A stretch of DNA of 64,000 nucleotides from CAYPHY01 sp964410625 (GTDB taxonomy: Bacteria; Chloroflexota; Anaerolineae; Promineifilales; Promineifilaceae): positions 124,001-188,000 of the forward strand of contig CAYPHY010000003.1 in NCBI GenBank assembly GCA_964410625.1, read 5' to 3'. The translations under genes and the position numbers were made by a program. The notes below the pieces were generated by a model. It was given only the letters and a program-made list of their open reading frames with translations, had not been told where the DNA came from and ran no database searches. Shown here piece after piece: positions 41,731-50,184 of this stretch. The number at the start of each line of letters is the position of its first letter. Position 1 is the first letter of the stretch.

Positions 41731-42033
41731 ATGGCTGCGAAGCTAATTATGCGCTGGGACGTGCGGCCGGATCGTGAATCAGAATATTTTGAATTTCTGG
41801 TTCACGAACTCATTCCGGCGATGAACAAGATGGGCATCTCCGACATTCAAGTCTGGTACACGGCCTATGGCGAACGCGAACAAAAAATGGCCGAAGGTAT
41901 TATGCCTTCGGCCGATGATTTGCGCGCGATTTTGCGTAGCGATGAATGGGCGTATTTGACTGAAAAACTGGAAACCTTCGTTAAGAACTATAGTCAGAAG
42001 GTGATCCAGGCCACACGCGGATTCCAAATCTGA
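41731..42033 (+). CDS. Conserved hypothetical protein, ferredoxin-like dimeric barrel type
   Basis: This 100-aa soluble protein has the pattern of a small alpha/beta barrel (KLIMRWDVRPDRESEYFEFLVHELIPAM, then DIQVWYTAYGE). No catalytic motif is seen. It is co-transcribed with the MBL-fold hydrolase 5 bp upstream. The function is not known. Confidence 0.7.
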   Translation: MAAKLIMRWDVRPDRESEYFEFLVHELIPAMNKMGISDIQVWYTAYGEREQKMAEGIMPSADDLRAILRSDEWAYLTEKLETFVKNYSQKVIQATRGFQI

Positions 42034-42045
42034 TAGTCTAATTGA

Positions 42046-42366
42046 TTAATCAGCAACGGCCGCCTTTGCCTTAGAAGGTTCACTTTCCGTTTTCTTGGCG
42101 GGTTCGCTCTCTTTGGCAGCTCCATTAGCCCCATTGGTCGAAGCGCCGTTGGTGCTTGACCCATTCGCTTTGGCCCCACTTCCGTTGCTATTGCGATTAT
42201 CCGTGACGTAGAAACCACTGCCCTTAAAGACCACACCAACAGAACCAACGACACGCCGCGCTGGACCGCCACAAACAGGGCATTCACCCAACGGTGCATC
42301 GGTCATTCGTTGGCGTACCTCAAACTGGTGTCCCTGATCGGTACATTTGTACGTATAGGTTGGCAT
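42046..42366 (-). CDS. FmdB-family zinc-ribbon protein
   Basis: This 106-aa protein has the N-terminal MPTYTYKC zinc-ribbon start and a CPVCGG pair (about 34-39) of the FmdB/putative regulatory protein family. A low-complexity Asn/Gly/Ser/Ala tail with Lys and Glu follows (about 60-106). The family is common but of unknown role, possibly regulatory. It is convergent with the gene at 42033. Confidence 0.88.
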   Translation of the reverse strand: MPTYTYKCTDQGHQFEVRQRMTDAPLGECPVCGGPARRVVGSVGVVFKGSGFYVTDNRNSNGSGAKANGSSTNGASTNGANGAAKESEPAKKTESEPSKAKAAVAD

Positions 42367-42596
42367 CTAACTAATCCTTCTTCGTTGATGATATTACAGT
42401 ATATATGACTATTTCTTAGGAATGAATCTTACTTGTATCCAGCCGCTATTAATCTGGCCGCTTAAAGCTGGCACTATGCTAAACGAGTCACGTAAATTTT
42501 TCATTAGCAAAGGGCCGGTAAATGCTAAATTTTGAACAGACCGCAGGAATTATAGCGTGCTATCCCCAATTTTCAAAGCGAGGCGAAGACCGGGTA

Positions 42597-43874
42597 TTAG
42601 CGGACAGCTATCGGCAGTGTAAACACAATCCGCGCTCCCCCTTCCGCGCGGTTTTCGGCCCAGATACGGCCGCCATGCGCTTCCACAATACCACGACTGA
42701 TCGCCAACCCTAGCCCGGCTCCACCCGTCGCCCGACTGCGTGCCTGTTCGCCACGATAGAACTGCTCGAACAGATGGGGGAGATCGGCCGTCTTAAAACC
42801 GGAGCCGTTATCCTCAACGCTTACTATTGCCTCTTCAGCCATCCGCCTGACCGCCAGGTGGACGGTTCCCCCCACTGGCGTATGGCGTAGGGCGTTGCTA
42901 ACCAGATTGCTGAGTACCCTGCTGATTTTGCCCGCGTGGAGCCAAACTGGGTCTACATCGGCGGCGACATCGCCGGTCAACTGGATTTGGCGCTGCTCTG
43001 CCAATGCCTGAAAGCTTTCCAGGCAATCAGAAACGAGGTCACGCAGCGAATGGGCCGATAGCTCAAGCTTGATCCCCCCTGCTTCGAGTTGGGCCAGTTC
43101 AAACAGGTCATCAATCAGCGTGTTCAAGGCCATCACATCGGCACGAATGTTTTGAAAATAACGACGGACTTCGGCCGGGTCTTCAACCAATCCATCATTC
43201 AGCGCTTCGACGCGCACGCGGATACTGGTTAACGGCGTGTGCAGGTCGTGGGATGTCCAGGCGATGAGATTGCGGCGCAGGGTGTCAAGTTCTTGTTGTT
43301 GGGCGGCCGCCGCCTGTAACTGCGCCGCCATCTGGTTGAATGAATCGGCCACCCGCGCTACCTCATCACGGCCGACGACCGTTATACGAGCGCTTAAATC
43401 GCCGGCCGCCAGCGCGTCGGCGGTCAGTGCCAGTTGGCGCAGGCTGTCGGTGACGCTGGCAGAGACAAAGAGGCCAAAGGTGGTGGCAATGATCGCCGCA
43501 AAGAGCAAGAGAACGCCACTGAGGATCAAATCATGCTCGCTGACAAACATTTGCCGTTGCATCACCCAGACGTTGAAGAGCGCCAGCACGGCCGCCCATA
43601 CATAAGTGCCAAGTAAGGTCAGCCGCAGCGAAGAAAAACGTGCCCAGCGGCGACGATAAACGATGTAGGCAATGCCAAGGGAGATCAAAGAGGTAATCGC
43701 CAATGTTGTCACCAGCGAGGTGATCTCCTCCATGGGTGGGGCCATCAGCACCCACATCAGAACGGCCGCTACACCAAGTGCAATCACCCCTCCAACGAGG
43801 AGGATGCGCCAGGGGGCACGGCCGAACCAGCCGCTAAACTTATTTTCGGGTTGGGTAAAGGTTGTGGCTTGCAT
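42597..43874 (-). CDS. Membrane sensor histidine kinase
   Basis: This protein of about 425 aa has four predicted N-terminal membrane helices (about 20-145). A HAMP domain follows (about 147-200). HisKA has the phospho-acceptor His in WTSHDLHTPLTSIR (about 214-227). HATPase_c has NLVSNALRH, DNGSGF and GGAGLGLAISRG (about 330-415). It works with the response regulator encoded just upstream in the same direction. The frame extends to 43907 only through the GCGATTTG hairpin. The start is weak in ribosome-binding terms. The signal is not known. Confidence 0.9.
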   Translation of the reverse strand: MQATTFTQPENKFSGWFGRAPWRILLVGGVIALGVAAVLMWVLMAPPMEEITSLVTTLAITSLISLGIAYIVYRRRWARFSSLRLTLLGTYVWAAVLALFNVWVMQRQMFVSEHDLILSGVLLLFAAIIATTFGLFVSASVTDSLRQLALTADALAAGDLSARITVVGRDEVARVADSFNQMAAQLQAAAAQQQELDTLRRNLIAWTSHDLHTPLTSIRVRVEALNDGLVEDPAEVRRYFQNIRADVMALNTLIDDLFELAQLEAGGIKLELSAHSLRDLVSDCLESFQALAEQRQIQLTGDVAADVDPVWLHAGKISRVLSNLVSNALRHTPVGGTVHLAVRRMAEEAIVSVEDNGSGFKTADLPHLFEQFYRGEQARSRATGGAGLGLAISRGIVEAHGGRIWAENRAEGGARIVFTLPIAVR

Positions 43875-43885
43875 GAGGTTAGTGA

Positions 43886-43917
43886 GTAACGTGGCGCGAT
43901 TTGCCAAATCGCGTTAC
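43886..43917. repeat. GCGATTTG-family hairpin after the response regulator stop
   Basis: CGCGATTTG (43895-43903) pairs perfectly with CAAATCGCG (43905-43913), extended by GTAA/TTAC around a bulge. The response regulator's stop TAA lies in the arm (43914-43916). Relatives are at 2781-2807 and 44763-44785. Confidence 0.8.
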
Positions 43918-44633
43918 AGCCCTGGCTCAAACTTATAGCCAACTCCCCACATTGTTAGCAGCCAAACCGGATTGCCAGGGTCTTTTTCGATCTTTTCGCG
44001 CAGCCGGCGGATATGGACGGTCACGGTGCTGGGATCAACATAGTCAGAGAAGCCCCAGACATGTTCTAATAGTTGGTTGCGCTTAAAGACCTGGCGGGGA
44101 TGAGAGGCCATAAACCATAAGAGGTTAAACTCCGTCGCCGTTAGTTCTACTTCCTGACCATGGACGACAACCTGGCGGGTGTTGGGATCGATCCTCAATG
44201 TGCCATAGTCGAGGGGATGTTCGTGTTCTCCCAGCTTGCCGCGGCCGTGGGTGCGACGCAACACAGCCTTAACGCGAGAGACAAGTTCGGCCGGAGAGAA
44301 AGGCTTCGTTACATAGTCGTCCGCCCCCAACTCCAGGCCGTAAATGCGGTCCGTTTCCTGGCCACGAGCGGTGAGCATGATAATTGGCGTGTCAAAGCCC
44401 GGATTTTGCCGCAGGCGACGGATAATCTCTAGCCCGTCCACTTGCGGCAGCATCACATCGAGGACAATCAGGGCTGGTTTGGTATGATGGATAGCCGCCA
44501 GCGCATCCGTCCCATTTCGTGCCACCCGTACCTTAAATCCCTCGCGCTGCAAGTAGAGGCTGACCACCTCCGTTACCGATTGCTCGTCATCTACGACAAG
44601 AACGTCCCCTATCTCGGTCAACTTGCTCGCCAT
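43914..44633 (-). CDS. Response regulator, OmpR/PhoB family
   Basis: This 239-aa protein has an N-terminal receiver domain with the phospho-acceptor Asp in LIVLDVMLPQVDGLE (about 55-69), a DDE-type acidic pair near the start and Lys in YVTKPFSP. The C-terminal winged-helix domain has ELTATEFNLLWFMASHPRQVFKRNQLLEHVWG and TVTVHIRRLREKIE. It is encoded with the histidine kinase and regulates an unknown target. A repeat arm of the GTGTATTG type lies upstream of its start. Confidence 0.94.
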   Translation of the reverse strand: MASKLTEIGDVLVVDDEQSVTEVVSLYLQREGFKVRVARNGTDALAAIHHTKPALIVLDVMLPQVDGLEIIRRLRQNPGFDTPIIMLTARGQETDRIYGLELGADDYVTKPFSPAELVSRVKAVLRRTHGRGKLGEHEHPLDYGTLRIDPNTRQVVVHGQEVELTATEFNLLWFMASHPRQVFKRNQLLEHVWGFSDYVDPSTVTVHIRRLREKIEKDPGNPVWLLTMWGVGYKFEPGL

Positions 44634-44830
44634 AATCAGCCATCCTACGACATTTTGGTGTATGGGTGTATTGGTCTATTGGTTTATAGCGCGTGATTGA
44701 TTCACCCATTACCCACTTCCCACTATACCAGCAAAATCTTACAGAACGATAACACGATCCATGTAGCGCGATTTGCCAAACGCGAAAGCATCGTCAGTAA
44801 TCCCAAGCGGAGCGAGAAGCGGCAGTCAAA

Positions 44831-45934
44831 TTACTGAATAAACATCGCATCCCCAAACGAGAAAAAGCGATACTGCTCCCGCACGGCCGTCTCATACACC
44901 GCCAACACCCGCTCACGCCCCGCAAAAGCAGAGACAAGCATCAATAGGCTAGAACGAGGAAGATGAAAGTTGGTGATCAGTGCGTCTACAGCGCGAAAGC
45001 GGTAGCCGGGGGTGATGAAAAGATCCGTTGGCCCCTCAAAAGCGGCCGTCGGCCGCCACGGACAAATATTCGTCGTCTCTCCCGTTGCATCTCGTTGGCT
45101 GATGGTTTGCAGCGTGCCACTGATCCCTGCGGAACGAAGCGCGGCCGTCTCTAGTGTCCGCACCGCAGTCGTACCAACGGCGATAATCCGGCCGCCTGCT
45201 AGCTTAGCCTCATTAATTCGCCGCGCTGACTCCGGCGTCAATCGCGCCCACTCGCTGTGGATCACATGCTCCGTCACCTCCTCGGCCGTCACCGGCTTAA
45301 AGGTATCCAGACCGACATGGAGCGTGACCGTCTCAAATAACACTCCCATCTCACGCAGTTGCAGCAGCAGATCGCCTGTGAAGTGCAGACCGGCAGTTGG
45401 CGCAGCGGCCGAGCCTGCCGGTCGAGCATAGATGGTCTGGTAACGTTCGGGGTCGGCCGTTGTCTCGTGGATATAGGGCGGCAAGGGGGTATGGCCGACC
45501 TGGGCGAAATGGGCTTCAACCGGTTCATTAAATTCGAGAACACGCATGGATTCCGGCCCGGTGGCGGTGATGGTAGCAGTCAGACCGCTTTCGTTCCCGG
45601 CGTGGTCGAGGACAGTGATGGTTTGCCCAACCTCCAAACGACGGCCGCCGACCAATGCCCGCCAGGTCGCCCTATCTTCCTTTTCCAGCAGGAGCATTTC
45701 GACTTTGCCGCCGGTGGGTTTGCGGCCGAAGAGCCGCGCGGGGATGACCCGGCTGTCGTTGGCGACGAGGATGTCGCCCGGCCGTAGATAGTCGCCCAGG
45801 TTGTAGAAATGGTCGTGGCTGATCTCGCCGCTCTCACGGTCGAGCACGAGCAAGCGGCTGGCGTCGCGTGGCTCAACCGGCCGCTGGGCGATTAATTCCG
45901 CTGGTAGGTGATAGTCAAAATCGCTAACTTTCAT
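44831..45934 (-). CDS. queA: tRNA preQ1(34) S-adenosylmethionine ribosyltransferase-isomerase
   Basis: This enzyme transfers and isomerises the ribosyl group of S-adenosylmethionine to preQ1 in tRNA to give epoxyqueuosine. It has about 367 aa, normal for QueA. Seen are the N-terminal MKVSDFDYHLPAELIAQRP, NDSRVIPARLFG, GLHFTGDLL and LITNFHLPRSSLLMLVSAFAG. The frame extends to 46030 through hairpin DNA; the ATG at 45934 matches other QueA starts. No tgt or queC gene is in the window. Confidence 0.95.
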   Translation of the reverse strand: MKVSDFDYHLPAELIAQRPVEPRDASRLLVLDRESGEISHDHFYNLGDYLRPGDILVANDSRVIPARLFGRKPTGGKVEMLLLEKEDRATWRALVGGRRLEVGQTITVLDHAGNESGLTATITATGPESMRVLEFNEPVEAHFAQVGHTPLPPYIHETTADPERYQTIYARPAGSAAAPTAGLHFTGDLLLQLREMGVLFETVTLHVGLDTFKPVTAEEVTEHVIHSEWARLTPESARRINEAKLAGGRIIAVGTTAVRTLETAALRSAGISGTLQTISQRDATGETTNICPWRPTAAFEGPTDLFITPGYRFRAVDALITNFHLPRSSLLMLVSAFAGRERVLAVYETAVREQYRFFSFGDAMFIQ

Positions 45935-45943
45935 AACTCGTAG

Positions 45944-46001
45944 GGACAAACGTCCCCGTTTGTCCGTGCAACCGAACGAATTGACAATCCGGAGGATTGT
46001 C
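45944..46001. repeat. Two small perfect hairpins 3' of the kinase-MazG gene
   Basis: GGACAAACG (45944-45952) pairs with CGTTTGTCC (45957-45965), and GACAATCC (45983-45990) pairs with GGATTGTC (45994-46001). They lie directly after the stop at 46003. Confidence 0.7.
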
Positions 46002-46002
46002 G

Positions 46003-47022
46003 CTACTGGGTGCTGCGTTCGGGCGGCCAATGGCGGTCAATGTTCAGCCGCATTTTTTCTAAATAAGCCTGTTCCAGATCAATGCCGGTATAGTTTGCCA
46101 GCTTCAGGATATAAGCCAGCAAGTCGGCCAACTCATTACGCAGGGCTGTGTGATGTTGTCTGATCGTTTCCGGTAATGTTTCACTCAACGGCTGACCGCC
46201 CACTGCCAACCGCTTACTCTCTCCCCAAATCCGCACCAACTCCGTCGCCAGTTCGCCCATCTCCTCGACAAGGAGAATAAAATTAAAGAAGAGGTCGGGG
46301 TCGAAGCCCTTACTTTCATCAAGGCGACGGTGGAACTGCTGGAAGGCGGCCATATTGCCTTGTTGGAGCGTACGCAATTGCTCGGCCGCTGTATCGTCCT
46401 GACCATTTGCCTGCTTTGCTAAGGCTTCCTGGATCAGCTCTTTGATCAACTCCAGGTCTTGTGGCCGGGATAGATAGTCCAGATTGTCGGTCTCAACCAT
46501 CAGCACCGGCACATCACTCAGGCGGGCCAACCAGTTGTCATAGGCGGCCGCCAACCGGCGAATATATTCCGGGTCCATATCGCGCTCATAGGGGCGGTCA
46601 CGCAGGGCAATGCGTCGCATCAACGTTTCGTGTTCGGCCTGCAAATAAACGATCAGGTCGGGACGCGGGATTTTTTCGCTGAGGGCAGCGTGGACACGGC
46701 CGTACATTGCCAGTTCGTCATCACGCAGATTCAGCCAGGCGAAGAGTTCATCCTTGGCAAACGTATAGTCGGCGATCAACGAGCCGCGTTGCAGCGCACC
46801 GGGAACGGCCTGGTATTGCTGGTGATAACGGCTGAGCAGGAAGAATATCTGCGTTTGGAAAGCGTAACGGTCGCGATCCTCATAGAAGAAGGGCAGGAAG
46901 GGGTTTTCCTCAAAGACCTCCAGCAGGACTTCGGCCGTAAAATGGGGTTGCAAAAGCCGCGCCAGCGTGGTCTTGCCAACCCCAATGACCCCTTCGATAG
47001 CGATAAATTTATTGTTGAGCAT
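46003..47022 (-). CDS. Deoxynucleoside kinase fused to MazG-like pyrophosphohydrolase
   Basis: This is a two-domain protein of about 339 aa. The N-terminal part (about 1-200) is a deoxynucleoside kinase: P-loop IEGVIGVGKTTLARLL, a FEENPFLPFFYED stretch and the RDRPYERDM substrate/lid region. The C-terminal part (about 225-330) is MazG-like: FNFILLVEEMGELATELVRI (the EExxE metal site) and LRNELADLLAYILKLAN. The likely role joins salvage of deoxynucleosides with clean-up of unwanted NTPs. ATG at 47022 is chosen; the track of the frame goes to 47040. Confidence 0.85.
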   Translation of the reverse strand: MLNNKFIAIEGVIGVGKTTLARLLQPHFTAEVLLEVFEENPFLPFFYEDRDRYAFQTQIFFLLSRYHQQYQAVPGALQRGSLIADYTFAKDELFAWLNLRDDELAMYGRVHAALSEKIPRPDLIVYLQAEHETLMRRIALRDRPYERDMDPEYIRRLAAAYDNWLARLSDVPVLMVETDNLDYLSRPQDLELIKELIQEALAKQANGQDDTAAEQLRTLQQGNMAAFQQFHRRLDESKGFDPDLFFNFILLVEEMGELATELVRIWGESKRLAVGGQPLSETLPETIRQHHTALRNELADLLAYILKLANYTGIDLEQAYLEKMRLNIDRHWPPERSTQ

Positions 47023-47119
47023 AGCGGTCAAATAGTACACGGATTGACACGGATTGACACGGATTTTTAGTGCAAACTGATACGAAACTGCTTTAGCTAG
47101 AATGAAAGGAGCGGGTAAA

Positions 47120-48319
47120 ATGCATTGGATGAAAGCATATTTGCCCTTACTTGCTAGCTATCTTTCCCTCCTCCTATTTTTGATCGCGTTAGTTGGTTGT
47201 AACGCGGCCGAATCCGTTGCAACGCCCACAGCGGCAGCAACAAATGTGGTTGCCATACCATCTACGACGGCCGAGATGGAAACAGAGATCGCCACAGCGG
47301 AACCGGCGACACCAGACCTGATGACACCAACGCCCGTGGCAACGCCAACACCAGCGACCGAACCGGTTGAGCCATCAGCGACCCCATCACCTGCCCCTGA
47401 GATTGAACTACAGGTTGGACAGTGGAGTAAGCTGGTTTATCATGCCGGTTTGCAGCAGGTTTTACTGGTGAATGGCGGGCCGGAAACGGGTAAACCACCC
47501 GACGATCCACTTGAATTATGGAGTTGGGATGGGGCGCGTTGGTCGTTGCTGAGTGCCGATCCTGATGGGCCACGCTGGCGGAACTTTGGTGGCGTGGCCT
47601 ATGACACACAGCGGGATGTGCTGGTACTGGTGGGTGGGCTACAAGGGCGCGGTCGTCGCTTAAACGATACCTGGGAGTGGGACGGCCGCGATTGGGTGTT
47701 GCGTTCGGAAGCAGAGCCGGTCGGCCGCGAAGGGGCCGGAATTGCCTATGATGCTGGGCGTGGTCGTGTCGTCCTTTTCGGCGGTTCTAATGGTCGAGCG
47801 ATCCTTCAAGATACGTGGGAATGGGACGGCGAAAGCTGGGCCCAAGTGAGCAATGAGGGGCCAACGCCGCGCTTTCCGGCGGCAATGGTCTATGACGAAA
47901 CGCAGGGCCGCATCATCCTCTATGGCGGTCATTCTCCCACCGAAGATAACTTTGCGACCAATACGGGTGACATCTGGGCCTGGGATGGAAGTAGGTGGGA
48001 GGAATTAGCGGCCGTTGAACCGTATCCGGGCATTCGCTCAGCGACTGCATTGGTTTATGAACAGACAAAGGCGCGTTGGTTGCTCTTTGGGGGAGCAAAC
48101 GACGAGTTTTACAACGACACCTGGAGTTGGGACGGCCGAACGTGGACTGAACTGGAAGTAGCCGGGCCGCCCCCGCGTTCAGGCCACAGTATGGTCTACG
48201 ACGAAGCCCGGCAACGAGTCGTTTTGTTTGGTGGCGTCGGCCGCCCTGGCGGCGAGCCTCTAACTGATATGTGGGAATGGGATGGCGAGACGTGGGCTTG
48301 TGTTGCCGGTTGTTCCTGA
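47120..48319 (+). CDS. Kelch-type beta-propeller lipoprotein
   Basis: This protein of about 399 aa has an N-terminal signal and lipobox (LIALVGC). A Thr/Ala/Pro-rich linker follows (about 35-95). At least five kelch-like repeats follow with the pattern G/R-R-x-x-A-x-x-Y-D-x-x-R-x-x-x-V-L-F-G-G and D-T-W-E-W-D-G-x-x-W (about 105-390). It is probably exported and anchored to the membrane, with a six-bladed or similar propeller. AAAGGAG precedes the ATG at 47120. A triple CACGGATTGA word lies in the divergent region upstream. Confidence 0.85.
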   Translation: MHWMKAYLPLLASYLSLLLFLIALVGCNAAESVATPTAAATNVVAIPSTTAEMETEIATAEPATPDLMTPTPVATPTPATEPVEPSATPSPAPEIELQVGQWSKLVYHAGLQQVLLVNGGPETGKPPDDPLELWSWDGARWSLLSADPDGPRWRNFGGVAYDTQRDVLVLVGGLQGRGRRLNDTWEWDGRDWVLRSEAEPVGREGAGIAYDAGRGRVVLFGGSNGRAILQDTWEWDGESWAQVSNEGPTPRFPAAMVYDETQGRIILYGGHSPTEDNFATNTGDIWAWDGSRWEELAAVEPYPGIRSATALVYEQTKARWLLFGGANDEFYNDTWSWDGRTWTELEVAGPPPRSGHSMVYDEARQRVVLFGGVGRPGGEPLTDMWEWDGETWACVAGCS

Positions 48320-48324
48320 CATGC

Positions 48325-48428
48325 ATGGTATGTTGGTGTAATGGTCTAATGGTATACTGGTCTATTGGAGATGGTGATGCTCAAGTCACCAATACACCAA
48401 TAAACTAATACACCAATATACCAATACA
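48325..48428. repeat. Word-array hairpin, GTGTATTG family, convergent junction
   Basis: The left arm holds TTGGTGTAATGGTCTAATGG-like words, and the right arm has CCAATACACCAATAAAC-like words. About 26 of 34 positions pair. It separates the convergent stops at 48319 and 48431. Relatives are at 1502-1562 and 44650. Confidence 0.75.
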
Positions 48429-48430
48429 CT

Positions 48431-49195
48431 CTATTTACTCAACTCCGCCCGCGCCAGCTCCACCTGATACGGTTTGTCAACGTCCATCGCAATTTCGGCA
48501 TGGGGATTGAGAATCGCCTTGGCACGTTGGCCAACCAGACGTTCCATTGTCTCCTCTATATCGCGCAAGCCCACCTGCCGGAAGAGAAACTTGAGCATCA
48601 TCCGCAATCCAACCACACGGGCGATGCGCCAGGCATGTTTGCGGGCATTGGTGATACCCTCCCAAAGCTCGCGGTTGCTTTCCGCCAGGCTGACTTGCCC
48701 GATAATGACATCCCCCCCGGCAACCTCTACCCCCTTGAGTTTGACAAAGGTGCGCCGCGAACCAGGGAAACGCGCTTCCATCACCTCGCGGCTGACGAAG
48801 TTGTAGTAGACGCCCTTGTCCCACGGCCGACACTGCTCGACAAAATCATCAATGATCGCGCTGGTGATCAGTGGGATGTCGGCCGAGCACGCCATCAGCA
48901 CTTCAGCCCCCGGCCGATTTTCCTGAATCCAGCCAATCCCGGCGAGGACGTTGGAAACCATGCCACCCTGGTCAGGGAGATGGTAAATCGGCCGCTGGAA
49001 GGTCATGCCCATATCGCTGCCCAAACCAACAACCACAATATCTTCGACATACTGTGATCCCTGGAGTGCATCAACGACACGCTCCAACATCGTACGGCCG
49101 CACATATCGAGCAACGCCTTTGGTTTGTCTTGAATATACGGGTAAAGTGGGTCTTCCGGGTCCGGCCGACCACCGGCGGTGATAATACAGTGCAT
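48431..49195 (-). CDS. Nucleotidyltransferase-family protein
   Basis: This 254-aa protein has an NTP-transferase fold. Seen are the N-terminal MHCIITAGG (usual AGG nucleotide loop), QDKPKALLDMCGRTMLERVV (about 22-41) and LMACSADIPLIT (about 99-110, with the metal-binding Asp). Members join NTPs to sugars, molybdopterin or other small molecules. The substrate is not visible. The CDS is followed by an AGATT-type array and a gene of unknown role upstream. Confidence 0.83.
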   Translation of the reverse strand: MHCIITAGGRPDPEDPLYPYIQDKPKALLDMCGRTMLERVVDALQGSQYVEDIVVVGLGSDMGMTFQRPIYHLPDQGGMVSNVLAGIGWIQENRPGAEVLMACSADIPLITSAIIDDFVEQCRPWDKGVYYNFVSREVMEARFPGSRRTFVKLKGVEVAGGDVIIGQVSLAESNRELWEGITNARKHAWRIARVVGLRMMLKFLFRQVGLRDIEETMERLVGQRAKAILNPHAEIAMDVDKPYQVELARAELSK

Positions 49196-49205
49196 ATAGT
49201 TATCT

Positions 49206-49284
49206 CAGTAAGCAGTAGACAGTTGACAGTAATCAGTCTCTCAGTCTCTTAGTCTCCTAATCTCTAAATCTCCAATCTCCAATC
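49206..49284. repeat. Two word types: CAGTAGACAG words and AGATTAGG arm
   Basis: AAGCAGTAGACAGTTGACAG-like words are followed by an AGATT/AGACT array (49238-49284). No inverse arm is seen. The array runs into the stop codon of the next leftward gene (49285). Confidence 0.7.
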
Positions 49285-50184
49285 TCATTGCAGCGTATGC
49301 AACACCGGCCGCATGTCCAACTGTTGCAACATCTCGTCCAGTTCGGCTGGGGTAAGCGTGCGACCTTTGGCGGCAACGGCCGTGAGCGCCGCTTCCATCA
49401 TATTCGTGCCGAAAGAACGCCCCTGAAAGAGAGGGGTACTCGTCAGCAGATGCGCCACGCCACGCTCCTTAAAGAGCCGACGGTCTTCCTCGGTTGTCGT
49501 ATTCGTGACGATCACCTTGCCGCTCAAGTCATCCGGCATGTGGCGCTTGATATAGTTGCAATCTCCGGCAATCACTGTCGCCCACTCATACCACTCCGTA
49601 AAGCGCGGCACAATCTCCAACTGCTTATCGCCGGTGGGATAGAGGACGCTGATCGGCATATAGCCAATGATCGGCAGGAGGGTTTTGGCGAGGCGGCGGA
49701 AGCCCGCGGCCGAGCGAATGGGAATAGGCAGGCCGAGGGCGAACATCAAATCGCCATAGACAATCTCATAATCATGGTCTTCAAAGGATTGGGTCATGCC
49801 CAGGCGGTCGATGGCGGCCGTCAGCAGCACGCACCCCGACCGGTATTGCGGCCCCAATTCGGCGATCAGCGTGTCAGCCACCCGCCGTTCCAACGTCTGC
49901 TTCAGCCCGCTGCCATCCACAACTGGTGTTTGACGGACATTTTTTACCAGCTTGTGGGCCGCCCGAAGCGGGTAGAGCTTGCCAAAAGCATGGATATTTA
50001 GTTCAATGCCGCCAACCCCCAGCGCGTCTACTTTTCCATCCAATTCAGTAAACAGGGCCGTCGCCTTCTCCGCGTCGCCATCCGTCCCACGACGCTCGAT
50101 GACCACTTGCTCGCCAAACAGTTCGATTTCCGTAGATTTGTTCCGTTTGGAACTGCCCAAACTGATGCTGACCGCCCGTTTCAT
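49285..50184 (-). CDS. Protein resembling database-named quinate 5-dehydrogenases, unknown
   Basis: This 299-aa protein starts with MKRAVSISLGSSKRNKSTEIELFG and has DGKVDALGVGGIELNIHAFG and PVVDGSGLKQTLERR, a conserved set that appears in proteins often named quinate 5-dehydrogenase. No clear Rossmann GxGxxG motif is visible, and I cannot confirm that activity. TCA/ATG overlap (ATGA) with the peptidase upstream points to translational coupling. Confidence 0.6.
   Translation of the reverse strand: MKRAVSISLGSSKRNKSTEIELFGEQVVIERRGTDGDAEKATALFTELDGKVDALGVGGIELNIHAFGKLYPLRAAHKLVKNVRQTPVVDGSGLKQTLERRVADTLIAELGPQYRSGCVLLTAAIDRLGMTQSFEDHDYEIVYGDLMFALGLPIPIRSAAGFRRLAKTLLPIIGYMPISVLYPTGDKQLEIVPRFTEWYEWATVIAGDCNYIKRHMPDDLSGKVIVTNTTTEEDRRLFKERGVAHLLTSTPLFQGRSFGTNMMEAALTAVAAKGRTLTPAELDEMLQQLDMRPVLHTLQ

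Noticed and set aside
47040..47075. Promoter made by TTGACA in the CACGGATTGA triple word
   Set aside because: No -10 box at proper distance; the TTGACA belongs to the repeated word.
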